Origin: an uncultured Bacilli bacterium
GTDB taxonomy: Bacteria; Bacillota_I; Bacilli_A; RF39; UBA660
NCBI GenBank assembly: GCA_934101275.1
Contig: CAKOQM010000007.1
Coordinates: 1 to 36,776, forward strand
Direction of reading: 5' to 3'
Length of the DNA stretch: 36,776 nucleotides
Below the pieces are notes generated by a model. That model worked only from the letters and a program-made list of their open reading frames with translations. It was not told the DNA's origin and did not search any database. Below, piece by piece: positions 15,261-23,937 of this stretch. A program made the translations under genes and the position numbers. How positions within the stretch are numbered: position 1 is the first letter of the stretch; every line of letters starts with the position of its first letter.

Positions 15261-16713
15261 TTCTTTTTTTCACCTCTTTTTTTAAGATATTAATTATTTC
15301 GCTAAACGATTCTTGTTTTGTTATAACGGATAATATAATGTAAACAGCAACACCTACAATCAATTGTATTAATATCACAAAAATAGGACTTAATGGGATA
15401 TTTTGCAAACTCAATACAATTATAAACATTATTCCTGATAAAAATAACGCCGGTAATAAATCCTTCAACTGTGATTTATAATCGTACTTAATTACTGACT
15501 TCAACGCAGAAGCATTCACTATTGCTCCATAAATATTATATATTCCCATAGTTAAGGCAACAGCAATGACACTGATTTTCATTCCTATAATTAATAAAAG
15601 GAAATAAACAGGTTTTTTTATTATTTCTAATTTTAACAGTATGTCACTTCTGCCTATCGCCTTTATTGCTTGCAAACTTATTGAACCTATTAAGCTTATA
15701 GCATAAGCAATACTTAGTATTCTAACATATGGAACAGCCATTATCCATCTATCTGTAAATAAAAATTCCACTAACGGTTTAGATACCGCAGCAAGGCCAA
15801 ATAATAAAGGAAACATTACATATGCCATTATTTTAACTGCTCTCTTCGTTATATATTTTACTTTTTCCAAGTCATCATTAAAATTAGCCATAGCAGGAAA
15901 TAATACGCTCATAATCGATGAGCCAACATTTGAAGTAATTAATGTTGGCAATTGATTTCCCTTATTGTAAAATGCCAAATCAGCAGATGTATAAGCCTTA
16001 CCTATAATTATAGAACGCAATTGTTCAAAAAAAGTACCAGCAAAATCGGCAACAAATATTTTCCAACCATATTTCATCATTTTAACAGCAGAATTATATG
16101 AAAATTCTAAAGTTGGTTTCCAAGGAACTGTAATTAGCAAAACTACAATATCGATAAATGTATTTGTTAAATATTGTGCTACTAACGCCCATACTCCAAA
16201 GCCAAAATAAGCAAGTATAACTCCAACAACTCCGGATACTAACGTACCAAATAACGTGGAAAAGAAATATTTTTTAAACAGCATATTTCTTTCCACATAA
16301 GCATGCTGAATTGCACTGAATGCACTTAATGGTATTCTTAAAGCAAATACTCTCAACACTAAACAAAGTTCAGGACTATTATAAAATTTAGAAATTACTG
16401 GTGCTAGAAAGAAAAGTACCATGTATATCACAATTGAAACAAACAAACTGCAATAAAAATTAGTAGAAAAGTCTTTTATCGTAGCATTTTTATTCTGAAC
16501 AAGTGCTGTACTAAATCCACTAGTTACAAATACATCAGCTAATGAAATAAAAATTAAGATTATAGCAACTATTCCATAATCATTTGGAGTTAATAACCGT
16601 GCCAAAACCACAGAAACAAGAAATGAAACCCCTTGGGCTAAAATTCTTTCGAAAAATTTCCAAAATAATCCACTCATAATTTTATTTTTTATATTATTTT
16701 CTTTAACTTTCAT
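15244..16713 (-). CDS. Wzx-type polysaccharide flippase (MOP superfamily)
   Basis: The ATG at 16711-16713 is favoured because GAGGAA lies ahead of it, unlike an ATG six codons earlier. The product, 489 residues, is a polytopic membrane protein with about 14 hydrophobic segments and the family start SGLFWKFFERILAQGVSFLVSVVLARLLTPNDYGIVAI. Other family hallmarks include GFSTALVQNKN, RIPLSAFSAIQHAYVERNMLFKKYFF and FYNKGNQLPTLI. It is closest in style to TuaB/Wzx proteins that move lipid-linked repeat units across the membrane. It overlaps the preceding glycosyltransferase gene by 11 nt and the next gene by 17 nt. Confidence 0.9.
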   Translation of the reverse strand: MKVKENNIKNKIMSGLFWKFFERILAQGVSFLVSVVLARLLTPNDYGIVAIILIFISLADVFVTSGFSTALVQNKNATIKDFSTNFYCSLFVSIVIYMVLFFLAPVISKFYNSPELCLVLRVFALRIPLSAFSAIQHAYVERNMLFKKYFFSTLFGTLVSGVVGVILAYFGFGVWALVAQYLTNTFIDIVVLLITVPWKPTLEFSYNSAVKMMKYGWKIFVADFAGTFFEQLRSIIIGKAYTSADLAFYNKGNQLPTLITSNVGSSIMSVLFPAMANFNDDLEKVKYITKRAVKIMAYVMFPLLFGLAAVSKPLVEFLFTDRWIMAVPYVRILSIAYAISLIGSISLQAIKAIGRSDILLKLEIIKKPVYFLLLIIGMKISVIAVALTMGIYNIYGAIVNASALKSVIKYDYKSQLKDLLPALFLSGIMFIIVLSLQNIPLSPIFVILIQLIVGVAVYIILSVITKQESFSEIINILKKEVKKRNEKQN

Positions 16714-17638
16714 TTTCAATCGATTCCTCATCTACATAATACTTATCAATAATTTTTGAATAAATAGTATTATTATTATCGTAATCAAAATGATGATTAA
16801 GTTTATGGAATCCACTATATGTAGTAATTTGATTCCATCTTTCTTCTGAATAATAATTATTTAATTCAAATTGCATTATATGCGGATTTATATTATTAAA
16901 GCAAGGGACTTTCTCCCATGATTCAGAGTATTTTTCAGTTGCCATTTGAAAGAAAAAATGAAATATAAAATAGTCGATAGCATAATTGTACTTTTTCCAA
17001 TATTCAAACAAAAGTTTTTTTGTCAATAAACAGATTTCATTATTTTTTTCAGCGGCTATTAACCAATTTGAAGCAACAATAGGCTGTAGTCCTTTTTGAT
17101 TTAAGTCCACTTGTTTAAAAGCAAACATTGGTAATGAGCTAATATATGTTGCGAAAGTACTCGAAGTACAAAGAACAGTCGAATCAATCCAGATACCACC
17201 GTATTCACATAAAAGTGAAATTCTTAATAAATCTGAATAATGTGCTCTACTTATATTTCCTTTTACATATTTATTTTTAATATAATCAGGAAATTTAATA
17301 TAATCATCAATATTCTTTTCTGATAAAAAAACAATTTTATGATTTGTCATATTTCTTTTCAAAGAATTAAAACATGCTTTTACCAATTTTGGCGCACTAT
17401 CATACCCCTGCAACCAACAAAACCAAACAATGTTAGATTTTTCTTTGCTCAAATTGCTTTCATACTTATCTATCGTATTTTTAAATTTCCTTTTCAATTT
17501 GTTATAATGATAATTTTGAGTAACAACAATCGTTACACGCTCATTTTTTGTAAAAAAAGTTATTATCTTATGAAATATTTTTTCCCTAATTATAAAAAAT
17601 AAAGTTCCATTTTTTAGATGTTTTAATATTTTTGACAT
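16703..17638 (-). CDS. Capsular polysaccharide synthesis glycosyltransferase (Caps_synth/GT32-like)
   Basis: The 311-residue protein has the capsular polysaccharide synthesis pattern: NIVWFCWLQGYDSAPKLVKACFNSLKRN, NHKIVFLSEKNIDDYIKFPD, then SRAHYSDLLRISLLCEYGGIWIDSTVLC, in which the W-I-D motif replaces the DxD of GT32 relatives. An N-terminal basic/hydrophobic stretch may associate with the membrane. It presumably adds one sugar to the repeat unit. It lies 2 nt after the upstream DUF6625-like gene. Donor and acceptor cannot be read from sequence. Confidence 0.8.
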   Translation of the reverse strand: MSKILKHLKNGTLFFIIREKIFHKIITFFTKNERVTIVVTQNYHYNKLKRKFKNTIDKYESNLSKEKSNIVWFCWLQGYDSAPKLVKACFNSLKRNMTNHKIVFLSEKNIDDYIKFPDYIKNKYVKGNISRAHYSDLLRISLLCEYGGIWIDSTVLCTSSTFATYISSLPMFAFKQVDLNQKGLQPIVASNWLIAAEKNNEICLLTKKLLFEYWKKYNYAIDYFIFHFFFQMATEKYSESWEKVPCFNNINPHIMQFELNNYYSEERWNQITTYSGFHKLNHHFDYDNNNTIYSKIIDKYYVDEESIENES

Positions 17639-17640
17639 AA

Positions 17641-18672
17641 CTATTTTCCTTTCTTTAATAATTTATAAATAAAAGATTCTTTGATTTTTCGTTTAGTTTC
17701 ATATTTTAAATTTAAAAATCTTCTTCCTAACCAATAAAATCTTAAATCCTTTTTGTATTTGCCACCAAATTTTTTCTTTAAACGTAAGTTATCATTCCTG
17801 TTATTATATTTTTCAAAATCAGAAAGTTTAATCTCAAAATCTTTATTAATAAACTTACCATTTGTGATTATAAATTCTTTTGAACAATCAACATCAAAAT
17901 CAGGTTTAAGCATTTTTCTTTTTTGTAAATGGATATACATCAACTCATCATTCATAATTTTTCCATCTTTCACATATTTTCTCAATAAAGAACCATTGGA
18001 CCAATAAAAAATCTGCTGCAAATAATTAGGTGGACAATTGCAATCAAAATCAACTAATCTTATGTCACTATAATTTACATCTACGTCTCCAAACAGTATA
18101 TCATCCATATATGGAAAATCGTGCTTTTGGTATATTGCATTTATTCCTGGTGTTTCATCAAATGCCCAAATCATATTAGATTTAAACACTTCTTTATAGC
18201 TTCCAAACCAACCACCACTTAACTTATAGCGATTAATTACTTCATTGTTATTTTTATATAAAGTCAAATGCCCTCTACATCCAAATTTATCATATTTATA
18301 TAACTGATATTTTTTAAAATAAAGCTGTAAATTGCCAAATACAACATCGGTATCACACTCACCCCAATAATCATATTTTTTTAATTCATCTTCTAATATT
18401 AATCCCCATACCTCTTTATAATCACATAATTTATAAGGAGTCTCCAATTTTATATTAAAATCTAATTTCTTTATTGCTAATGATTTGAATTCTAAAAATG
18501 ACATATTTAAAATTTTTATATTATTATATTTAGTTGTAATATTTTGATCAGTTACAAATAAAAAATTAATTTCATCGTTATATGAAGCAGTTTTGAACCA
18601 AACATCTATCCATTCTGGTAATTTTCCAAAATATATACTAATTATACATATATTTAACTTTTTTTTACTCAT
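17641..18672 (-). CDS. DUF6625-like glycosyltransferase-fold protein
   Basis: The 343-residue protein starts NICIISIYFGKLPEWIDVWFKTASYN, followed by INFLFVTDQ, YKLCDYKEVWGLI, and KYDYWGECDTDVVFGNLQLYF, where the D-T-D would be the metal-binding motif. SGGWFGSYKEVF and a Lys/Arg-rich C-terminus follow. This pattern is familiar from DUF6625 proteins of capsule loci and resembles a GT-A glycosyltransferase. It lies in the middle of the operon between Wzy and the Caps_synth gene. Its activity is inferred from motif and context; the DUF number is from memory. Confidence 0.65.
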   Translation of the reverse strand: MSKKKLNICIISIYFGKLPEWIDVWFKTASYNDEINFLFVTDQNITTKYNNIKILNMSFLEFKSLAIKKLDFNIKLETPYKLCDYKEVWGLILEDELKKYDYWGECDTDVVFGNLQLYFKKYQLYKYDKFGCRGHLTLYKNNNEVINRYKLSGGWFGSYKEVFKSNMIWAFDETPGINAIYQKHDFPYMDDILFGDVDVNYSDIRLVDFDCNCPPNYLQQIFYWSNGSLLRKYVKDGKIMNDELMYIHLQKRKMLKPDFDVDCSKEFIITNGKFINKDFEIKLSDFEKYNNRNDNLRLKKKFGGKYKKDLRFYWLGRRFLNLKYETKRKIKESFIYKLLKKGK

Positions 18673-18675
18673 ATA

Positions 18676-19878
18676 TTACTCCTTTTCTAAAGTTGCTAAA
18701 GTACATATTAAATATAAACTAAACGTTATAGGGTAACTATAAGTATTGTCAGTTAGATAAAGTACAAACAAAAATACGGTATATAGTAAATATGCTTTAG
18801 CACAATTGCAATCAATTTTATTCTGAATAATTTTTGTTTTCAATCTTATTTGGTATATAATCCAAAGTCCAAAAGCAATAAAACCTATTCCAATATACAT
18901 TCTTAAAATATCACTATGCAGTGAAATTACTGGAATGTAGCCAATACGATAATTTGCCTTTACCAAATCATCTAAAATTTCGTCAATATAACCAAATCCA
19001 ATTCCTAAATATAATGGAGAAAAATCAGAATATTCATCCGCTACAAATTGATATGTTGTAAGTCTTCCCATAAAATTAATGTCGTATTTATCAGCCAAGG
19101 AAATTAATTCATTATTGTGAATGAACATAACATAAGCGTAAGAAACAATTAAAACTGATATAGTAGCAATAATAGAAGCTTTTGACAAAGAAAATTTCTT
19201 TAAAATAAATTTATAAAACAAATAACATAATATCAAGGCAAAAATTTCAATTCTTTTTAATCCCCAAAAAATCAAAAGAAAACATAATATTATATTAATT
19301 TTTTTGTGCTTCTTATCCCTTGTATCAAAAAATAAATAATACAACATGCAAAACCCTATACCAAAAGTTAAGTCATTTACTTCCGTTAAATATAATAAAT
19401 CATAATTTGTCGAATATGATGTAAGCAAATACAATAACCCAGCACTTTTAAACTTGAAAACTAAAGGAATAACTGAACCTATTATATAAGAAACAAAACC
19501 ACTTTTTACAAACATATCAACACTTTTTTCTTTATATTCAGAATATAAAAGAATTGCAAAAATAGCATCAATCAATAAGTATATACTCGAAGAAAACAGG
19601 TTAGTTATTACATTAAAAGCTGGTAAATCACCATTTAAAAGCCATAATGCACAACTATACACTAAAATCAACATAATTGGTAACATGGTTATTTTAAAAA
19701 ATTTCAACGATTTTTTTGTATATTTAATCTTTAAATTATTACTTAATATTAAAAATACTATTATAATTAACCTTATTGCAACATTAATATACCAAACTAG
19801 ATTAACTCCCCAAAATCTAATAGTGCAAAAAATTGTTAATAAAATAAAAGTAACCAAATCCTTAACATTTATTTTCAT
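18676..19878 (-). CDS. Wzy-like polysaccharide polymerase
   Basis: The ATG at 19876-19878 is used because GGAG sits 9 nt upstream (inside a longer TTG-started reading). The 400-residue protein has about 11 hydrophobic segments and a large loop between late segments (about residues 255-310, with GRLTTYQFVADEYSDFSPLYLGIGFGY), followed by LHSDILRMYIGIGFIAFGLWIIY. This arrangement is typical of O-antigen/capsule polymerases, which show little sequence identity. It is the only such candidate in a locus with a flippase and priming transferase. Assignment rests on topology and context. Confidence 0.75.
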   Translation of the reverse strand: MKINVKDLVTFILLTIFCTIRFWGVNLVWYINVAIRLIIIVFLILSNNLKIKYTKKSLKFFKITMLPIMLILVYSCALWLLNGDLPAFNVITNLFSSSIYLLIDAIFAILLYSEYKEKSVDMFVKSGFVSYIIGSVIPLVFKFKSAGLLYLLTSYSTNYDLLYLTEVNDLTFGIGFCMLYYLFFDTRDKKHKKINIILCFLLIFWGLKRIEIFALILCYLFYKFILKKFSLSKASIIATISVLIVSYAYVMFIHNNELISLADKYDINFMGRLTTYQFVADEYSDFSPLYLGIGFGYIDEILDDLVKANYRIGYIPVISLHSDILRMYIGIGFIAFGLWIIYQIRLKTKIIQNKIDCNCAKAYLLYTVFLFVLYLTDNTYSYPITFSLYLICTLATLEKE

Positions 19879-19893
19879 AGAATATTTCTCCAA

Positions 19894-20859
19894 TCATTTT
19901 ATCTTACAACATAAAAATGGTGAAAAAACAAATAGACAGCATCTTATTTTATCAATTAATCTATAAGAATTTTTTAATAGTTCTACTTTTTTAATCTTTT
20001 TTAACTGTTTTTTATATTTATATGCGTCAAATTTAGACAAGCAATGTAAATACCTTCTAGATAAATTCCCTTTTAATTTTTTACTAAAATCTAAATCTAA
20101 ATTTTTCCAATCAATATATGTAAATAAATACGAATATATATAAATTATATCTTTTAAATTTCGCTCATAACTTTTAGCCTGACTATTCATTATAGAATTA
20201 CTTCTTTGACGATAAAGGTAAATGGGACTATTATAATATTCAACAGTTTGAGATAATAAAAGAGCTTTTGTAGTCCATAATTCATCTTCATGCAATAAAC
20301 CCTTCTCAAAGTATAATTGATTTTCTATTAAAAAGCTTTTCTTATATGCTCCCAACCAAACCGTTGTAACAAAATCAAAATGATTATTTAATTGATGGCT
20401 GATAGCAGCTATTCCATCATAAACTTCCATATTAACTAAACCTCGATGAGTGTAATATTCATTATCCTTTGAATTTATAAAGTTACTTTCTTCATCAATA
20501 ATCTTAGCATCCCATAGCAAAACATCAGAATTTGATTTTAAAATATTGTCAAGTAAGTCGCCAAATAAATTCGAATCAACTTCATCATCAGAATCGATAA
20601 AAATAACATACTCACCATTTGTTTTAGATAATCCATAGTTCCTTGCATCCGATAATCCACCATTTTGCTTATGAAAAACTTTAAAGTTACTACGTTTTTG
20701 ATATTCGTCAACTATAACTTCTGAGCCGTCACTTGAACCATCATCTACGATAATGACTTCAACAAATTTTCTCGTACCTATTCCATTAATTAATGATTTC
20801 AAACATTTTTTTACATATTTTTTCACATTATAAACAGGAATAACAATAGAAACTTTCAT
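19894..20859 (-). CDS. Glycosyltransferase family 2 (first of two)
   Basis: The 321-residue protein is a GT2 enzyme: VSIVIPVYNVKKYVKKCLKS, EVIIVDDGSSDGSEVIVDEY, FHKQNGGLSDARNYGLSKTNGEYVIFIDSDDEVDS (DxD-type metal site) and the later LLHEDELWTTKALLL acceptor-side motif. The C-terminal portion is basic and ends in a hydrophobic, cysteine-containing stretch (CCLFVFSPFLCC) that may touch the membrane. It acts on the cytoplasmic lipid-linked repeat unit. It is followed by the Wzy gene 15 nt later. Confidence 0.92.
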   Translation of the reverse strand: MKVSIVIPVYNVKKYVKKCLKSLINGIGTRKFVEVIIVDDGSSDGSEVIVDEYQKRSNFKVFHKQNGGLSDARNYGLSKTNGEYVIFIDSDDEVDSNLFGDLLDNILKSNSDVLLWDAKIIDEESNFINSKDNEYYTHRGLVNMEVYDGIAAISHQLNNHFDFVTTVWLGAYKKSFLIENQLYFEKGLLHEDELWTTKALLLSQTVEYYNSPIYLYRQRSNSIMNSQAKSYERNLKDIIYIYSYLFTYIDWKNLDLDFSKKLKGNLSRRYLHCLSKFDAYKYKKQLKKIKKVELLKNSYRLIDKIRCCLFVFSPFLCCKIK

Positions 20860-20875
20860 AAATTTTCAACTCCTC

Positions 20876-21850
20876 CTATCCAATATGCATTATTTTATGA
20901 AAAAGCAAATATACACTGGGGGAAAATCTAATCAACAAAAAGCCTAAAAATTGTTTTTTTATTAAACATCTATATGCATCAAATAATGAATATTTTTTTA
21001 TTTGATTAAGAATTTGTAAAACTTTTTCTGTATATTCTTTTTGAGCATCGTGTCTATATACATACTCAATTACTTTACATAACTCATGAATATAATGGGC
21101 ATAAGCATATTTATATACAATACTATCTTCAGAGTATGCATTTACCATCTCAGTCGTAATATCAATAGGGTCAAAATATTTTTCAGAAAACTTGCCCGTC
21201 ATTGCTGATGACTCTCTAACAATGTATTGATAACCACAAATATTAGTATCCATATACACTTTTGAAGATCTACTTAAAGCCAAAAACGTAAACATCATAT
21301 CTTCGCCTATTTTGTATTTATCAGAAAATTTTATACCATTTATTATATCAGTTCGAAAAACCTTATCTACAACTTGTCCTCCAATTAGCCCCTTAAAAAA
21401 ATCACACATACAATCTTGATTGTTATTCCATTCTTTAATAAAATTTTTTCTGTATTTCTTTACAGTTCCATCTTCGTGTTTTTTTTCAAAATCAACAATT
21501 AATACATCAAGGTTTTTATTCTTTATTTCCTCTAATTCTTGTTCATACAAATTGTTTTCAATATAATCATCCGAATCTAAAAAAGTTACATATTGAGAAG
21601 TAACCTTTTTTAAACCGGTATTTCTTGCTTGAGATACTCCTAAATTTACTTGATTATACAAAAAAATGTTTTTGTAGCGATTACTGTACTCTTGACATAT
21701 ATACTTAGATTGATCTGTAGATCCATCATTAACTAAAATGATTTCTAATTCGTTAAATACAGTTTGATTAACGATTGAATCGAGAGTAGATCTAAGATAC
21801 AATTCTGAATTATATATTGGAATTATAACCGATAATAATTTTTCTTTCAT
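20876..21850 (-). CDS. Glycosyltransferase family 2 (second of two)
   Basis: The 324-residue GT2 enzyme has LLSVIIPIYNSELYLRSTLDSI, EIILVNDGSTDQSKYICQEY, NLGVSQARNTGLKKVTSQYVTFLDSDDYIENNL and KYKIGEDMMFTFLALSRSSKV. The motifs are complete. It is paralogous in fold to the neighbouring GT2 but clearly diverged, so the two probably add different residues. It lies 11 nt after the PssE-like gene and 16 nt before the next GT2. Confidence 0.92.
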   Translation of the reverse strand: MKEKLLSVIIPIYNSELYLRSTLDSIVNQTVFNELEIILVNDGSTDQSKYICQEYSNRYKNIFLYNQVNLGVSQARNTGLKKVTSQYVTFLDSDDYIENNLYEQELEEIKNKNLDVLIVDFEKKHEDGTVKKYRKNFIKEWNNNQDCMCDFFKGLIGGQVVDKVFRTDIINGIKFSDKYKIGEDMMFTFLALSRSSKVYMDTNICGYQYIVRESSAMTGKFSEKYFDPIDITTEMVNAYSEDSIVYKYAYAHYIHELCKVIEYVYRHDAQKEYTEKVLQILNQIKKYSLFDAYRCLIKKQFLGFLLIRFSPSVYLLFHKIMHIG

Positions 21851-21861
21851 AGGTCCCCCTC

Positions 21862-22362
21862 TTATTTGTCAAATAAATTGTTGACAATATTTGTGATTTC
21901 TAGGCAAAATTTTTCATTATTTGAAAAATTCACTTTATTCATTTTTTTTACCTTTTCATCATAATTTAATATAGCTTCAAACATTTCATCTTCATTTTCT
22001 ACTACAATAATATTTTTCATTCTTTTTTCGACTTCTCTAGAAAAATCTAACTGATGATTATTAACATGTTCATTAAACTCTTTTTTTCTTGGAACAACAA
22101 TTGGTATTTTCCCCATAGACAAAGGTGCAATAAAACTGGCAGGTCCGCCATGTGTAACAACAATACGTGCATTTTCAATGTTCAATCTCATTTCATCATA
22201 AGAAATCAATTTTTTTGCTTTATAATTTTGAGGCTCATAATCGGTATAACCTTTCTGTACTACCACTTCTTCTTTTATAATGCCTTTTTCAATCATTTGG
22301 TCTATATATTTTAATAGTCTATCAAATGGCTGTTCATGAGTTCCAACCGTAACAAATATCAT
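21862..22362 (-). CDS. PssE/Alg13-like glycosyltransferase catalytic subunit
   Basis: The 166-residue protein is the C-terminal half of a GT28-type enzyme: IFVTVGTHEQPFDRLLKYID at the N-terminus, IENARIVVTHGGPASFIAPLSMGKIPIVVPR (nucleotide-sugar binding) and HVNNHQLDFSREVEK. In Gram-positive capsule loci this half is encoded separately and works as a heterodimer with PssD/Cps14F, comparable with Alg13/Alg14. The pair usually adds the second sugar to the lipid-linked primer. It starts 11 nt after its partner gene. Confidence 0.9.
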   Translation of the reverse strand: MIFVTVGTHEQPFDRLLKYIDQMIEKGIIKEEVVVQKGYTDYEPQNYKAKKLISYDEMRLNIENARIVVTHGGPASFIAPLSMGKIPIVVPRKKEFNEHVNNHQLDFSREVEKRMKNIIVVENEDEMFEAILNYDEKVKKMNKVNFSNNEKFCLEITNIVNNLFDK

Positions 22363-22372
22363 AAAACACCTC

Positions 22373-22849
22373 CTAAAATATACTTCCTAAATTTTCTGAT
22401 TTTGGATAGACTTTTTTCATTTCGTCCCATTGTACAATAAATTTATCTGTTACTGGATAAACTAATTTACCTGTTAAAGTGGGTTTGTCAATTCTATCAA
22501 ACACTTCAATATAAATTGTTTTTGCCCCTCTTAATTTTCCTAGCCAAAAAAATGGAACTGCAACAGCTGCACCTGAAGAAATAATCAAGTTTGGTTTCTC
22601 CTTATGTAAAACTTTGATAGCTAATATAGTGTTTTTCAACAAATTTTTTATATTTCTATTCGTTGGAAAATAACAATGATAAACTTTTTCATCTTTCAAA
22701 ATGCTATTAGCATCAGTTTTATCAAAAGTCACCCAAAATCTATCCATATCTTTCCAAAATGGCTTTAACATATACAAATGAGTTAAATGACCACCTGAGG
22801 ATCCTACGAGACAAACTTTTATATTTTTATCTTTAATTTTCTTTTTCAT
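22373..22849 (-). CDS. PssD/Alg14-like glycosyltransferase membrane subunit
   Basis: The 158-residue protein matches PssD/Cps14F/Alg14: KVCLVGSSGGHLTHLYML at the N-terminus, RFWVTFDKTDANSIL, CYFPTNRNIKNLLKN, KPNLIISSGAAVAVPFFWLGKLRGAKTIYIEVFDRI and the C-terminal FIVQWDEMKKVYPKSENLGSIF. It anchors and activates the PssE-like subunit encoded next. The gene has its own probable promoter (22899-22926). Confidence 0.9.
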   Translation of the reverse strand: MKKKIKDKNIKVCLVGSSGGHLTHLYMLKPFWKDMDRFWVTFDKTDANSILKDEKVYHCYFPTNRNIKNLLKNTILAIKVLHKEKPNLIISSGAAVAVPFFWLGKLRGAKTIYIEVFDRIDKPTLTGKLVYPVTDKFIVQWDEMKKVYPKSENLGSIF

Positions 22850-22898
22850 AAGTTCACTTCTTTCCGTTTACGTTTATATCAAAAATTAACACATCAAC

Positions 22899-22926
22899 AT
22901 TATAGATCAAAACTCTCTTTCATCAA
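22899..22926 (-). promoter_or_regulatory. Internal promoter of the polysaccharide locus
   Basis: Minus-strand TTGATG (22921-22926) and TATAAT (22899-22904) with 16-nt spacing, inside a 208-bp AT-rich gap between the priming transferase and pssD. The remainder of the gap has no gene. Confidence 0.55.
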
Positions 22927-22940
22927 GTATAAAAACAAAA

Positions 22941-22958
22941 ATATGATACATATCATAT
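22941..22958. promoter_or_regulatory. Perfect palindrome upstream of the internal promoter
   Basis: ATATGATA and TATCATAT flank a CA centre (22941-22958), beginning 15 bp upstream of the -35 of the internal promoter. Position and symmetry suit a dimeric regulator site. The AT content lowers confidence. Confidence 0.35.
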
Positions 22959-23057
22959 ATTTCAACGTCCAAAATTTCAAATATAAAATTACTAATTTTA
23001 TTTATAAACATATTATATATAACATTTAATTTTTTTAATAAAATAAAATTTATTCAG

Positions 23058-23729
23058 TTATTTAGCTCCTTTATGAGTAAAAACAACCTTAAATGTTTTA
23101 AAAAATATTTTGATATCAAGTTTTATACTGAGCTCATTTGAATAAGATTGTTCTATTTTTAAACGTTCTTCAAAAGTAATGTCACTCCTGCCACTAACTT
23201 GCCATAAACCTGTAAGTCCTGGTTTGGTTTTTACTATATCAGCATAATACTCCTTCATATCTTTTTTTTCACGTGGTAAATAAGGTCTATTTCCTATCAC
23301 AGACATATTTCCTTTAAAAATACAGATAACCTGAGGTAATTCGTCGAGAGAGGTTTTTCTAAGGATATCTCCCATTTTAGTTACTCTTGGATCATGTTCT
23401 AGTTTTTTATTTATTTTATATTCATCAGCAAGTCTCTTATCATTTTTTAGTAATTCTTTTAAAACTTCATCTGCATTAGGAACCATACTTCTAAATTTAT
23501 AAAAATTAAATTCCTCTCCATTCTTTCCAATTCTCTTTTGTTTATAAAAAATACTATTAAAATCACCCGTTAACATATAAGAAATTTTAACAATTAAAGC
23601 TATAGGAATCATGGCTATAATTCCTATAATAGACATTAAAATATCAAATAATCTTTTGATAAAAAAATACATTCTTTTACTTAAAGAAAAAGATAAATTT
23701 TTCTCCATAGTTTCCACTTGATTATTCAT
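23058..23729 (-). CDS. Polyprenyl-phosphate sugar-1-phosphate transferase (priming transferase)
   Basis: The ATG at 23727-23729 follows AAGGTG; a GTG three codons earlier lies too near that site. The 223-residue protein is a monotopic phosphoglycosyl transferase of the bacterial sugar transferase family: a hydrophobic re-entrant helix (DILMSIIGIIAMIPIALIV), FYKQKRIGKNGEEFNFYKFRSM, DPRVTKMGDILRKTSLDELPQ (the catalytic Asp-Glu), GNMSVIGNRPYLPREK and KPGLTGLWQVSGRSDITFEE. It starts repeat-unit assembly by loading a hexose-1-phosphate (often galactose or glucose) onto undecaprenyl phosphate. It is the first gene of the locus. Confidence 0.93.
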   Translation of the reverse strand: MNNQVETMEKNLSFSLSKRMYFFIKRLFDILMSIIGIIAMIPIALIVKISYMLTGDFNSIFYKQKRIGKNGEEFNFYKFRSMVPNADEVLKELLKNDKRLADEYKINKKLEHDPRVTKMGDILRKTSLDELPQVICIFKGNMSVIGNRPYLPREKKDMKEYYADIVKTKPGLTGLWQVSGRSDITFEERLKIEQSYSNELSIKLDIKIFFKTFKVVFTHKGAK

Positions 23730-23771
23730 TACTACCACACCTTACTACACATTCACTTTCAAACCGAACAC

Positions 23772-23801
23772 ATCATACCATACAACCTTAATTATTGACA
23801 A
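23772..23801 (-). promoter_or_regulatory. Promoter of the polysaccharide operon
   Basis: Minus-strand TTGTCA (23796-23801) and TATGAT (23772-23777), 18-nt spacer, about 42 nt upstream of the priming transferase ATG. A second extended -10 candidate (TGCTACAAT) lies about 45 bp further upstream. Confidence 0.55.
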
Positions 23802-23880
23802 GGTATAAATCAAAAAAACTGTAACATTATTGTAGCATACAAATAACAATAAAGCACAAACTTTTAATAATGAAAAGGAT

Positions 23881-23908
23881 AAAAAAAGAAAAGAGTTTTC
23901 TCCCTTCT
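23881..23908 (-). terminator. Terminator of the AIPR-like gene
   Basis: Minus-strand AGAAGGGAG pairs with CTCTTTTCT (two G-U pairs) across an AAAA loop and is followed by seven T. It lies 30 nt after the stop codon. Confidence 0.75.
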
Positions 23909-23937
23909 TGCGTCATTGTATACTTTTTTATTATTTG

